A DNA stretch of 64,000 bases, from NCBI RefSeq assembly GCF_013408745.1, contig NZ_JACCBJ010000001.1, positions 3,348,001 to 3,412,000 on the forward strand. The letters are read 5' to 3'. Positions 25,894-34,222 of this stretch are shown piece by piece. This DNA comes from Leifsonia soli. GTDB lineage: Bacteria > Actinomycetota > Actinomycetes > Actinomycetales > Microbacteriaceae. The notes beneath the pieces were generated by a model. It did no database searches, was not told the DNA's origin, and saw only the letters and a list, made by a program, of their open reading frames with translations. Position 1 is the stretch's first letter. Every line of letters begins with the position of its first letter. The translations under genes were made by a program, and so were the position numbers.

Positions 25894-26189
25894 CCATCCG
25901 CCACGTCGTCTCGTGGAAGCTCGCGACCACCGATGGGACGGAGCGCGCCGAGCAGTCGGCCGAGATCAAGCGCGGTCTGGAGTCGCTTCCCGCCGTCATC
26001 CCGCAGCTGCGTTCGCTCGAGGTCGGCGTCAGCGCGGTGCCAGGCGACGACTTCGATGTCGTGCTGATCAGCGACTTCGACGACCTGGACGGCCTGCGTG
26101 CGTACGTCGAGCATCCTGCTCACGTCGAGGTGGCGGCGTACATCCGGTCCGTCGTCGGCGCGCGCGCCGCGGTCGACTTCGAGGTCTGA
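25890..26189 (+). CDS. Dabb (stress-responsive A/B barrel) domain protein
   Basis: A 99-residue single-domain dimeric alpha/beta barrel: TIRHVVSWKLA at the N-terminus with the conserved His, LRSLEVGVSAVPGDDFDVVLISDF in the middle and HPAHVEVAAYIRSVV at the end. Members are linked to stress responses or small-molecule binding, without a single known reaction. It is translationally coupled to the glutaredoxin-like gene (ATGA overlap). Confidence 0.88.
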   Translation: MTIRHVVSWKLATTDGTERAEQSAEIKRGLESLPAVIPQLRSLEVGVSAVPGDDFDVVLISDFDDLDGLRAYVEHPAHVEVAAYIRSVVGARAAVDFEV

Positions 26190-26208
26190 CGCGGCCGTCC
26201 CGGGAGCG

Positions 26209-26263
26209 AGACCGGCGTCGGAAGACCCGGCGTCGGAAGACCGGCCTCAGAAGACCGGCGTCT
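26209..26263. repeat. Four tandem 12-15 bp units at the end of a GntR gene
   Basis: Units of the form GAAGACCGGCGTCG repeat four times (26209-26220, 26221-26235, 26236-26249, 26250-26263) with small changes. The GntR stop codon falls inside the third unit, so the last codons of the gene appear to have been duplicated downstream by slippage. Confidence 0.7.
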
Positions 26264-26948
26264 TGGCGATATCCACGTCGCGGCGGCGGTAGTCCTCGAG
26301 GAACTGCGTGAGCATCCTGGCGTAGAGGTCCTTCACCAGGTCTCCGGCCTTCGCGCCGTCGCGGTCCTTCGCGGCGGCGAGGATGCCGGCCAGCGCACCG
26401 GCGAGGTCGTCGACCCCGAACGGCGTCTGCCAGACCGAGATGTAGCGGAGCAGCTGCGGGCTGAGGCCCTCGCTCACCGAGACGAGCACGTCGTTGCCTC
26501 CCGCGCGCGTCAGCTCGAGGAAGAAGTCGTTGAATGCGCGCCCGAGAGCCGGGAGGTCGTGCGCCTTCGCCGCCTTCTTGACCTCCTTCTGCGCCTTGTC
26601 GAGGCGGGTGACCACCGCGTTCTCGAGCGCGGGGACGTTCGTGCGCGCCGCATACTCGTGGAGGAGCCCGGTCGTGTAGATGGCCTCGTCGATCGCCTTG
26701 AGGTCGATCGGCGCGACGCGGGTGTACCGGTTGGGCGCCATCTCCACGAGCCCGATGTCGGCGAGCTTCATGAGCGCTTCGCGGATCGGGGTACGGGAGA
26801 CGCCGAGCCATGCGGTCAGCTTCTCGTCGAGGAGCGTCTCACCCGGCTCGAGGGTGCCGTCGAGGATGCCCTCGTACAGGCGGGTGTAGACCACATCGCG
26901 CAGCAGCCGGCGCTCGACCGGTGCGGTGTCGCTCACGGGCAGCGGCAT
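26247..26948 (-). CDS. GntR-family regulator (FadR-like), distal copy
   Basis: A 233-residue regulator. The winged helix is LEPGETLLDEKLTAWLGVSR with TPIREALMKLADIGLVEM, and the remaining ~150 residues are an all-helical FCD-like ligand domain (LHEYAARTNVP, RAFNDFFLELTRAGGNDVLV). It shares its layout and wording with the gene directly upstream, which it overlaps by one base, so the two are tandem paralogues in one operon. They could form heterodimers or sense related ligands. The operator just before the upstream copy probably controls both. Confidence 0.9.
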   Translation of the reverse strand: MPLPVSDTAPVERRLLRDVVYTRLYEGILDGTLEPGETLLDEKLTAWLGVSRTPIREALMKLADIGLVEMAPNRYTRVAPIDLKAIDEAIYTTGLLHEYAARTNVPALENAVVTRLDKAQKEVKKAAKAHDLPALGRAFNDFFLELTRAGGNDVLVSVSEGLSPQLLRYISVWQTPFGVDDLAGALAGILAAAKDRDGAKAGDLVKDLYARMLTQFLEDYRRRDVDIAKTPVF

Positions 26949-27616
26949 CAGCGGGCCTCCTTCGAAGACGTGGCGAACTCGTCGGCGATCGAGACGATCG
27001 AGGTGTCGAACAGGTCGCGGGTGGCGCGGGCGGCCTTGTCGGCCTTGCCGGCGACTGCCGAGTCGATCAGGGTCTTCAGCGTGGGGGTGGCCTTCTCGAG
27101 CGGCGCTGACGAGGGGGCGGCCTTGAGCGCCCGCTGCACCTCGGGGAGGTGCCGCTTGAGCAGGCGCGCGATGGTCGCGTTGTCGAGGCGGCGGACGAAG
27201 ACGCCGAGGAAGCCGTCGGCGGAGAGTCCTGTGCGGATGGCCTCGGAGGCGTCCGCGGACGAGAAGGAGCGCAGCGTCTCCCGGTCGTCCTCGGTGAGAA
27301 GCGGTGTCGCGTCGCGCACGACCCCGGCGACGAGCACGCCGACCGTGGTGAGCAGTTCGCGCAGCCGACGGGACTCGATCGGCGTGACGCGCGTGCGGCG
27401 CTGGGGGAGGATCTCGACGAGGCCCATGGCGGCCAGCTGGTTGAGCGCTTTGCGGACGGGCGTGCGGGACACCCCGACCCAGCGCTCGATCTCGGCGTCG
27501 TAGAGCTGCTCGCCGGGGAGCAGGTCGCCGTCGACAATCGCGTCGAGGAGGCGCAGGAAGACTTCGTCTCGGATCAGCCGCCGGGGGCTGGCGGCTCCGG
27601 TCACGGGCACGGGCAT
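26948..27616 (-). CDS. GntR-family regulator (FadR-like), proximal copy
   Basis: A 222-residue regulator with an N-terminal winged helix (LLPGEQLYDAEIERWVGVSR, TPVRKALNQLAAMGLVEI) and a helical C-terminal domain. Corresponding positions match the downstream copy (SRTP, GLVE, RTRVTPI versus YTRVAPI), which points to tandem duplication followed by divergence. A perfect 15-bp palindrome ends three bases upstream of the start, indicating autoregulation. No obvious metabolic target lies beside them except the divergent menF. Confidence 0.9.
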   Translation of the reverse strand: MPVPVTGAASPRRLIRDEVFLRLLDAIVDGDLLPGEQLYDAEIERWVGVSRTPVRKALNQLAAMGLVEILPQRRTRVTPIESRRLRELLTTVGVLVAGVVRDATPLLTEDDRETLRSFSSADASEAIRTGLSADGFLGVFVRRLDNATIARLLKRHLPEVQRALKAAPSSAPLEKATPTLKTLIDSAVAGKADKAARATRDLFDTSIVSIADEFATSSKEAR

Positions 27617-27619
27617 AGT

Positions 27620-27634
27620 TGGATGTTACATCCA
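27620..27634. promoter_or_regulatory. GntR operator TGGATGT-T-ACATCCA
   Basis: A perfect inverted repeat, seven bases each side of one central T, three bases before the proximal GntR start. Size and position fit an autoregulatory site of a FadR-like protein. Confidence 0.6.
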
Positions 27635-27754
27635 GGTGGATCGGTCATCGTCCTGATGTACTGAGTGTCGAACGCGCGCATTGCCTACTCTTGAGGCCCG
27701 GCGCATCCATGGAGTCCCCATCCCGTGTCCAACGGGCGCACAGCCTCGCGGGCG

Positions 27755-27760
27755 TAGGCT
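27755..27760 (+). promoter_or_regulatory. -10-like TAGGCT before menF
   Basis: TAGGCT, six bases, then GTG 27767; the same hexamer and spacing as before the ClgR-like gene at 37410. Confidence 0.5.
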
Positions 27761-27766
27761 GGCCTG

Positions 27767-29029
27767 GTGAGATCAGCCCCGACCGCTCGGCGGGAGACGG
27801 GCGTTACGGTGCTCGTGGCCGAGACCGCACCGCTCGACGACGTCCGCCAGCTCATCCCCTTCCTCGACTCCCGCGCACCCTTGCTGTGGCTGCGCAAAGG
27901 CGAGGGGATGGCCGGGATCGGGGAGGTACTCCGGCTCGACTTCACCGGGCCGGATCGCATCGAGCAGGCATCGGCAGCCTGGCGCGCGACGGCGGCCGCC
28001 GCGACCGTCGACGACGCCGTGCGCACGCCCGGAACGGGGCTCGTGGCCTTCGGCACGTTCGCGTTCGACGACGAGAGCACGGCCACGAGCACTCTGATCG
28101 TGCCGGAGATCGTCATCGGGCGCCGGGGCAGCCGCAGCTGGGTCACGCGCATCCGTCGCGCCGATGCTCCGGCGACAGGTGACCTGCCTCGGCCGACGGC
28201 CTTCGGCGACGAGTACCGCCTGGCGCTCCTGTCCGGACAGCTGGGCGGGGACGGCTACCGTTCGGCTGTCGCGGCCGCAGTCGAGCGCATCCGCGAACAG
28301 GACCTGTCGAAGGTGGTGCTCGCTCGGGACCTCCGCGGCCACCTGCCGGTGGAGTCCGACCTCCGCCGTGCCCTGGTGGAACTCGCGCTCGGCTACCCGG
28401 ACTGCTGGACCTTCGCGGTGGACGGCCTGGTCGGCTCGTCGCCGGAGACCCTGGTGCGCGTCCACCACGGGACGGTGACGGCGCGCGTGCTGGCCGGGAC
28501 GATCTCCCGCGGCTCCGACGCGTCGCGTGACGCCGCAGCGGCCGCCGAGCTGGTGGCCAGTGCGAAGGATCAGGGCGAGCACCGCTTCGCCGTAACGAGC
28601 GTGATGGATGCGCTCCGCCCGCACAGCGCGGACCTCGCCGCGAGCGACGAGCCCTTCACGCTCAAGCTCCCGAACCTGTGGCACCTCGCGACGGACATCG
28701 CGGGCATGCTGAGCGACGGATCCAGCTCGCTCGACCTCGCCGCTGCACTGCACCCGACGGCCGCGGTCGCCGGGACGCCCCGCCGCGAGGCCCTCGCGCT
28801 CATCCGCGAGCTCGAGCCGTTCGACCGCGGGCGCTACGCCGGACCGGTCGGCTGGGTCGGCGGGGACGGCGACGGGGAGTGGGCGATCGCGCTGCGGTGC
28901 GCCCAGGTGACGCCGGACGGCGATCTGACCGCCTACGCGGGCGCCGGCATCGTCGCGGACTCCGACCCGGAGCGCGAACTCGCCGAGACCACGATGAAGT
29001 TCCGGCCGATCATGGAGGCCTTCGGCTGA
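27767..29029 (+). CDS. menF: Isochorismate synthase (menaquinone pathway)
   Basis: A 420-residue chorismate-binding enzyme that turns chorismate into isochorismate, the first committed step of menaquinone synthesis. Typical blocks are REQDLSKVVLARDLRG, VDGLVGSSPETLVRV, VTARVLAGTISRG, SAKDQGEHRFAV and the C-terminal GPVGWVGGDGDGEWAIALRC, ending with EREL-ETTMKFRPIMEAF. The GTG start is fixed by a leaderless -10 hexamer. The later menaquinone gene menG and a polyprenyl synthase follow about 1.5 kb downstream, with ppk2 between. A salicylate or siderophore role is possible but less likely here. Confidence 0.92.
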   Translation: MRSAPTARRETGVTVLVAETAPLDDVRQLIPFLDSRAPLLWLRKGEGMAGIGEVLRLDFTGPDRIEQASAAWRATAAAATVDDAVRTPGTGLVAFGTFAFDDESTATSTLIVPEIVIGRRGSRSWVTRIRRADAPATGDLPRPTAFGDEYRLALLSGQLGGDGYRSAVAAAVERIREQDLSKVVLARDLRGHLPVESDLRRALVELALGYPDCWTFAVDGLVGSSPETLVRVHHGTVTARVLAGTISRGSDASRDAAAAAELVASAKDQGEHRFAVTSVMDALRPHSADLAASDEPFTLKLPNLWHLATDIAGMLSDGSSSLDLAAALHPTAAVAGTPRREALALIRELEPFDRGRYAGPVGWVGGDGDGEWAIALRCAQVTPDGDLTAYAGAGIVADSDPERELAETTMKFRPIMEAFG

Positions 29030-29068
29030 CGCCGTCCGGGCTCCCGGGCTCCCGGGCCCGACGGGCGA

Positions 29069-29923
29069 TCAGGAGGCGGCCAGGCGGCGCTTCTGCTCCT
29101 CCACGTCGTAGTCGGGCATCGGCCACTCCAGGTCGAGTCGCTCGAGCGTGTTGATCAGCAGCTGCTGCACGGCCACCCGGGCGTACCACTTGTGGTCGGC
29201 GGGCACGACGAACCAGGGAGCCTCCGCCGTGGTCGTCCGCTCGAGGGCGATCTGATACGCCTCCTGGTAGTCGTCCCAACGGAGACGCTCGTCCACATCG
29301 GCCGGGTTGAACTTCCACAGCTTCGTCCTGTCGTCGAGGCGGGCTGCGAGACGCTTCCGCTGCTCCGACCTGCTGAGGTGCAGCATCACCTTGACGATGG
29401 TGGTTCCCGACTCTGCCAGCTCGTGCTCGAATCCGGTGATCGCGCCGTAGCGGCGCTCCAGCTCGTCCGGCGGCGCCAGCTGCCGGACCCGGCCGATCAG
29501 CACGTCCTCGTAATGGGACCGGTCGAAGACACCCACCTGCCCGGCGGAGGGGACCTCGCGCCAGATCCGCCAGAGGAAGTCGTGCGCGAGCTCCTCCGGT
29601 GTCGGCTTGCCGAAGCCCGCGTAGTGGACCCCGCCGGGGTTCATCGCCCCGATGACGTGCGAGACGATGCCGCCCTTCCCGGCGGTGTCCATCGCCTGGA
29701 GCACGAGGAGGACGGAGCGGGTGTCACCCTCCCGCCCGCAGGCATACAGCTTCTCCTGCAGTTCGGCGAGCTTGTCCCGCCCCGCCGCGAGCGCATCCTG
29801 CCCCTCCGTCTTGCCTCCATCGAAGCCGGGGGTGCCGTCGGTGGGCTGGTCGGCGAGGTCGAACCCGGGCCGCACACGGAGCAGCTCGGAGGGGTCCGTC
29901 GTCCAGAACGTGTCGTTGGGCAC
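29069..29923 (-). CDS. ppk2: Polyphosphate kinase 2 family protein
   Basis: A 284-residue P-loop kinase that moves phosphate between polyphosphate and nucleotides. Walker A is MDTAGKGG (78-85), Walker B is VGVFDRSHYEDVLIGRV and the lid is KVMLHLSRSEQRKRLAARL. Further typical blocks are IWREVPSAGQVGVFD and WYARVAVQQLLINTL. Length and single domain fit a stand-alone PPK2; whether it prefers AMP, ADP or other nucleotides is not readable here. It converges on menF across a GC-rich 39-base gap with imperfect inverted repeats. Confidence 0.93.
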   Translation of the reverse strand: MPNDTFWTTDPSELLRVRPGFDLADQPTDGTPGFDGGKTEGQDALAAGRDKLAELQEKLYACGREGDTRSVLLVLQAMDTAGKGGIVSHVIGAMNPGGVHYAGFGKPTPEELAHDFLWRIWREVPSAGQVGVFDRSHYEDVLIGRVRQLAPPDELERRYGAITGFEHELAESGTTIVKVMLHLSRSEQRKRLAARLDDRTKLWKFNPADVDERLRWDDYQEAYQIALERTTTAEAPWFVVPADHKWYARVAVQQLLINTLERLDLEWPMPDYDVEEQKRRLAAS

Positions 29924-30058
29924 CGTCGCTCCTCACCCGTGGGGCGGCCGTCCGCCCCGCGATCTCTGGGATCGCCATGGTAGTCCCGCCCGCGCAGATG
30001 TGGTCTAGCCGCGGGTCGGCGCCCCGCATTACGGTGTGCGCGATGAGAGGGGACTGAG

Positions 30059-30445
30059 ATGGGCACCTTCTGGAATGCGTTCCTGTACGTCTTCTGGATC
30101 TTCGCGTTCGTGGCGTTCGTGATGATCCTGTTCACCGTGCTGGTCGACCTGTTCCGTGACGACAAGCTGAACGGGTGGTGGAAGGCCGTCTGGGTGATCT
30201 TCCTCATCTTCGTCCCGCTGATCACGGTGCTCGTGTACCTGATCGCCCGGGGGCGCGGCATGGCGGAGCGGAGCATGGCGCGTCGGGCGCAGGTCCCGGA
30301 GGACGACGACTGGGGCTCGAAGCCGACGGCGTCGGCGACGCCGGCGGCCGACATCCAGCAGGCGCAGGCGCTGCTCGACCAGGGCGTGATCTCGCCCGGC
30401 GAGTTCGACGCACTGCGAGCCAAGGCGCTCGGGCAGCGCTTCTGA
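30059..30445 (+). CDS. Membrane protein with PLDc_N and SHOCT domains
   Basis: A 128-residue protein with two transmembrane helices (LYVFWIFAFVAFVMILFTVL and AVWVIFLIFVPLITVLVYLI) separated by a short loop DLFRDDKLNGWWK, the pattern of the PLDc_N domain. After a Pro/Ser/Ala linker the C-terminus (ADIQQAQALLDQGVISPGEF) is a SHOCT domain. Such proteins are widespread in actinobacteria; no reaction is known, and a scaffold or envelope-stress role is only a guess. Confidence 0.88.
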   Translation: MGTFWNAFLYVFWIFAFVAFVMILFTVLVDLFRDDKLNGWWKAVWVIFLIFVPLITVLVYLIARGRGMAERSMARRAQVPEDDDWGSKPTASATPAADIQQAQALLDQGVISPGEFDALRAKALGQRF

Positions 30446-30534
30446 TGCCCGATCGCACTCCGTCGCGGCGGCTCGCCCGGCTGACCGTTCGGCGTGCATC
30501 CTGCCGTCGGCATGCACCCGCTGACGCCGCAGCC

Positions 30535-30540
30535 TAAGCT
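30535..30540 (+). promoter_or_regulatory. -10-like TAAGCT before menG
   Basis: TAAGCT, six bases, then GTG 30547. Confidence 0.45.
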
Positions 30541-30546
30541 GGTGGG

Positions 30547-31704
30547 GTGAGTAAGGCCGACCTCAGCAAGCAGCCCGCGCAGGTCGCCGCCATGTTCGAC
30601 CAGGTGTCGACGCGCTACGACCGGACCAACAACGTCCTGTCGGTCGGCAATGCGGCACTGTGGCGCGTCGCGACGACCCGCGCTGTCGATCCGCGCGTCG
30701 GAGAGACGATCCTCGATGTCGCGGCAGGAACGGGCACGTCCAGCGCGTCTCTCGCCCGCAACGGGGCGTCCGTCGTCGCCGCCGACTTCTCTGCCGGGAT
30801 GATCGAGGTCGGCCGGCAGCGCCAGGCCGGTAACCCGTTCATCCGCTTCGTCCAGGCGGACGCGACCGACCTCCCGTTCGACGACGACACGTTCGACGCC
30901 GTGACGATCTCGTTCGGCCTGCGCAACATCGTCGACCCGAAGAAGGCGCTCGCCGAATTCTACCGGGTGGTGAAGCCCGGGGGCCGCGTCGTGGTGTGCG
31001 AGTTCTCCCGCCCGCCGCTCGCTCCCGTACGTGCCGGGTATTCCGCGTACCTGAAGTTCGGGATGCCGGTGCTGGCTCGCGTCGCGAGCTCCAACCCCGC
31101 CGCCTATGAGTACCTCATGGAGTCCATCGAGGCGTGGCCGGACCAGCGTGCGCTCGCCGGGTGGATGCGCGAGGCCGGATTCGAGCGCGTCGCGTACCGC
31201 AACTTGACGGCCGGGATCGTCGCCCTCCATCGCGGCTTCAAGCCGGAGCGCCCGCCCGTACCGGTCGAGACCGTCGCCGAGACGCCCTTGGCGGATGCCG
31301 CGCCCTCGGCTGCGTCGAAGAAGCCCGCCGGTGGGTCGCCGTCCGCCGCGAAGCCCGCGACGACGAAGCCCGCTGGTGCGGCCAAGCCTGCCGCGGCGAA
31401 GCCCGCTGGTGCGGCCAAGCCTGCCGCGGCGAAGCCCGCTGGTGCGGCCAAGCCTGCTGCCGCGAAGCCTGCCGCCGCAAAGCGCGCCACCCCGGCCGAG
31501 TCCGGCGCCGCAAAGCCCGCCGCCGCCAAGCCCGCCAAACCAGGTACGACGGCCAAGCCCTCCGCTCCGAAGTCCGGCGCGGCACAGCCTGCGGCCCCCA
31601 AGCCGAAGCGCTCGACCTCCGCCGGCTCCGCCTCGCGGCCGGCATCCGCCGGACCCGCCGGCTCCGAAGAGTCTGCGTCCACCATCCCGTCCGAGGGGGA
31701 GTAG
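30547..31704 (+). CDS. menG: Demethylmenaquinone methyltransferase with a long Lys/Ala/Pro-rich tail
   Basis: 385 residues. Positions 1 to ~235 are a normal UbiE/MenG SAM methyltransferase, the last step of menaquinone synthesis: MFDQVSTRYDRTNNVLSVG, the SAM loop DVAAGTGTSSASLA, DATDLPFDDDTFDAVTISFG and RVVKPGGRVVVCEFSRP. The usual family length is about 230-240. Residues 236-385 are extra: a histone-H1-like low-complexity tail of AAKPAAAKPAG units. Three exact or near-exact 33-bp repeats lie at 31366-31464. The tail may bind nucleic acid or the membrane surface, or be a product of repeat expansion. The GTG start follows a leaderless hexamer; the stop overlaps the next start. Confidence 0.92.
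   Translation: MSKADLSKQPAQVAAMFDQVSTRYDRTNNVLSVGNAALWRVATTRAVDPRVGETILDVAAGTGTSSASLARNGASVVAADFSAGMIEVGRQRQAGNPFIRFVQADATDLPFDDDTFDAVTISFGLRNIVDPKKALAEFYRVVKPGGRVVVCEFSRPPLAPVRAGYSAYLKFGMPVLARVASSNPAAYEYLMESIEAWPDQRALAGWMREAGFERVAYRNLTAGIVALHRGFKPERPPVPVETVAETPLADAAPSAASKKPAGGSPSAAKPATTKPAGAAKPAAAKPAGAAKPAAAKPAGAAKPAAAKPAAAKRATPAESGAAKPAAAKPAKPGTTAKPSAPKSGAAQPAAPKPKRSTSAGSASRPASAGPAGSEESASTIPSEGE
31366..31464 (+). repeat. Three 33-bp tandem repeats in the menG tail
   Basis: The unit starts AAGCCCGCTGGTGCGGCCAA at 31366, 31399 and 31432; the first two copies are identical and the third differs in a few bases. Each encodes eleven residues, KPAGAAKPAAA. Confidence 0.9.
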
Positions 31705-32780
31705 TGCCACGAAGTGTCCCGGCTGTGCGGCGTCCGTCGCTCACCAGCCAGCTCGGCTTCACCGAGCGGATCTTCCTCCGCGGTGACGACCGCGAGCTCG
31801 CGAACGCCGTCGATGCCGGGCTCGCCCAGGTCGAGGAGAGCCTGCACCAGGAGATGCACTTCGCGGACAATCTCGCGGACGTGACGGCGCGGTACCTCCT
31901 CGAGGCCGGCGGCAAGCGGGTCCGTCCCATGCTGACCCTCCTGGCCGCCCAGCTGGGCGGAGGGACGAACGCCGACGTCATCCAGGCGGCATCGGCCGTC
32001 GAGATCACCCACCTGGCGTCGCTCTACCACGACGACGTCATGGACGACTCCCAGATGCGACGCGGTGTTCCGAGTGCGCAGTTCGTCTGGGGCAACTCCG
32101 TCGCCGTGTTGACCGGCGATCTGCTGTTCGCCCGCGCGAGCAAGCTGGTCTCCGCGCTCGGCGAGCGCGCAATCCAGCTCCAGGCCGACACCTTCGAGCG
32201 GCTGTGCCTCGGCCAGCTGCACGAGACCATCGGTCCCCAGGAGGGCGAAGACCCGATCGAGCACTACATCGGGGTGCTCGAGGACAAGACCGGCTCGCTG
32301 ATCGCGGTCGCCGCCCAGATGGGCGTTCTCTTCTCGAACGCTCCGGCGGAGTTCGACCAGCCCGTCGTGGTGTTCGGCGAGAAGATCGGCGTCGCCTTCC
32401 AGCTGATCGACGACGTCATCGACCTGTCGTCGGAGGGTGTGGCCCAGACCGGCAAGACCCCCGGCAACGATCTGCGCGCCGGCGTCGCGACCCTTCCCGT
32501 GCTCCGCCTCCGCGAGCGCGCCTCCACCGACCCCGAGGCGGCGGCCCTGCTCGATCGTCTCGAGCGCGACGTCATCGGCTCGGCCGAGGACGGCGAGGTC
32601 ACGCCCGCCGCCATGGACGCCATCGCCGCGCTCCGCGAGCACGACGTGACCCGCCAGACGCTGGAGGAGGCGCACCGCTGGGCGCGTGAAGCGGTGGAGG
32701 CGCTCGCGCCCCTTCCGGACGGCCCGGTGAAGAAGGCCCTGATCAGGTTCGCGGACACGATCGTCGAACGCTCCAGCTGA
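31704..32780 (+). CDS. Polyprenyl (long-chain isoprenyl) diphosphate synthase
   Basis: A 358-residue trans-prenyltransferase that makes the menaquinone side chain. The first Asp-rich motif is DDVMDD (110-115) with RRG after it, the second is DDVID (from 236), and GGKRVRPMLTLLAA is the N-terminal substrate block. The GTG start overlaps the last base of the menG stop. Its place after menG supports a heptaprenyl- or longer-chain quinone synthase rather than a short-chain enzyme; chain length cannot be read with confidence. Confidence 0.93.
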   Translation: MPRSVPAVRRPSLTSQLGFTERIFLRGDDRELANAVDAGLAQVEESLHQEMHFADNLADVTARYLLEAGGKRVRPMLTLLAAQLGGGTNADVIQAASAVEITHLASLYHDDVMDDSQMRRGVPSAQFVWGNSVAVLTGDLLFARASKLVSALGERAIQLQADTFERLCLGQLHETIGPQEGEDPIEHYIGVLEDKTGSLIAVAAQMGVLFSNAPAEFDQPVVVFGEKIGVAFQLIDDVIDLSSEGVAQTGKTPGNDLRAGVATLPVLRLRERASTDPEAAALLDRLERDVIGSAEDGEVTPAAMDAIAALREHDVTRQTLEEAHRWAREAVEALAPLPDGPVKKALIRFADTIVERSS

Positions 32781-32810
32781 GCGACCTGCAACCCCAGAAG
32801 GAATCAACGA

Positions 32811-34208
32811 ATGACCAAACTGCGACTGGCCATCGTCGGCGCCGGGCCGGCGGGCATCTACGCCGCCGACATCCTGCTGAAGGCGGAGCGTGGCTTCGAC
32901 GTGTCGATCGACCTGTTCGAGCAGCTCCCCGCGCCGTACGGCCTCGTCCGCTACGGCGTCGCCCCGGACCACCCGCGCATCAAGGGCATCATCACCGCGC
33001 TGCGCGAGGTGCTCGACAGCGGTGACATCCGCATCTTCGGCAACGTCCAGTACGGGCGCGACATCACGCTCGACGACCTCAAGCGCCACTACAACGCGGT
33101 CATCTTCGCCACCGGCGCCGTGCGCGACGCCGACCTCGAGATCCCCGGGATCCAGCTCAGGGGCTCCTACGGGGCTGCGGACTTCGTCAGCTGGTTCGAC
33201 GGGCACCCGGACGTTCCGCGCACCTGGCCGCTCGACGCGAAGTCGGTGGCCGTGATCGGCAACGGGAACGTCGCGCTCGACATCTCGCGCATGCTCGCCA
33301 AGCACGCCGACGACCTGCTTCCGACGGAGATCCCGGACAACGTCTACGAGGGCCTCAAGAACTCGCCGGTGACCGACGTGCACGTGTTCGGCCGGCGCGG
33401 TCCCGCGCAGGTCAAGTTCACGCCGCTGGAGCTGCGCGAACTCGGCGAACTGCGCGATGTCGACATGATCCTCTACGACGAGGACTTCGACTACGACGAG
33501 CAGTCGAAGGCCGCCATCGCCAGCAACAAGCAGGTGATGGTCATCGACCGCGTCCTGCAGCAGTGGCGCAAGCGCGAGGTCGGCACCGCGTCGCGCCGGC
33601 TCCACCTGCACTTCTACGCCCGGCCGCTCGAAGTGGTCGGCGACGACGACGGCAACGTCCGTGCCCTGCGCTGGGAGCGCACGGAGCCGGACGGCGAGGG
33701 CGGCGTGCGCGGCACTGGCGAGATCCGCGAACTCGAGATCGACGCGCTCTACCGTGCCGTCGGCTACTTCGGATCGCCTCTGCCCGGCATCCCGTTCGAC
33801 CGCAAGCACGGCGTCATCCCGAACCACGAGGGCCAGGTGCTGCGCAAGGGCGACAACGAGCGCATGTACGGCGTATATGCGACCGGGTGGATCAAGCGCG
33901 GGCCCGTCGGGCTCATCGGTCACACCAAATCGGATGCCATGGAGACGATCAAACATGTCATCAACGATCAGGGCAATTGGTGGTCGCCCACCGACCCCGA
34001 CGAGCAATCTGTGGAGAACCTGCTCCGCGAGCGGGGTGTGGAGTACACGACGCTCGACGGCTGGCACAACCTCGACGCGTACGAGCAGTCCCTCGGCGCC
34101 GAGCGCGGCCGGGTGCGCGTGAAGGTCGTCCCGCGCGAGGAGATGGTGCGGGCCTCCAACGGGGAGCCGGTCGGAAGCGGACCGGCAGCCGGACAGGCCG
34201 CCGAGTAG
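32811..34208 (+). CDS. Ferredoxin-NADP+ reductase, FprA/adrenodoxin-reductase type
   Basis: A 465-residue two-dinucleotide-fold flavoprotein. The FAD motif is VGAGPAGIYAAD (residues 9-20), followed by LFEQLPAPYGLVRYGVAPDH, and the NADP fold contains VIGNGNVALDISRML with VFGRRGPAQVKFT. The WIKRGPVGLIGHTKSDAMET block is specific to this family. It passes electrons between NADPH and ferredoxin for P450s or other oxidases. It lies 30 bases after the polyprenyl synthase in the same direction, and an AGAAGGAA site precedes its ATG. Confidence 0.94.
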   Translation: MTKLRLAIVGAGPAGIYAADILLKAERGFDVSIDLFEQLPAPYGLVRYGVAPDHPRIKGIITALREVLDSGDIRIFGNVQYGRDITLDDLKRHYNAVIFATGAVRDADLEIPGIQLRGSYGAADFVSWFDGHPDVPRTWPLDAKSVAVIGNGNVALDISRMLAKHADDLLPTEIPDNVYEGLKNSPVTDVHVFGRRGPAQVKFTPLELRELGELRDVDMILYDEDFDYDEQSKAAIASNKQVMVIDRVLQQWRKREVGTASRRLHLHFYARPLEVVGDDDGNVRALRWERTEPDGEGGVRGTGEIRELEIDALYRAVGYFGSPLPGIPFDRKHGVIPNHEGQVLRKGDNERMYGVYATGWIKRGPVGLIGHTKSDAMETIKHVINDQGNWWSPTDPDEQSVENLLRERGVEYTTLDGWHNLDAYEQSLGAERGRVRVKVVPREEMVRASNGEPVGSGPAAGQAAE

Positions 34209-34222
34209 GCGACCTCGGCGGC

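Noticed and set aside
31366..31464. Regular 33-bp repeats as a CRISPR array
   Set aside because: The repeats are directly adjacent without spacers and lie in frame inside menG.
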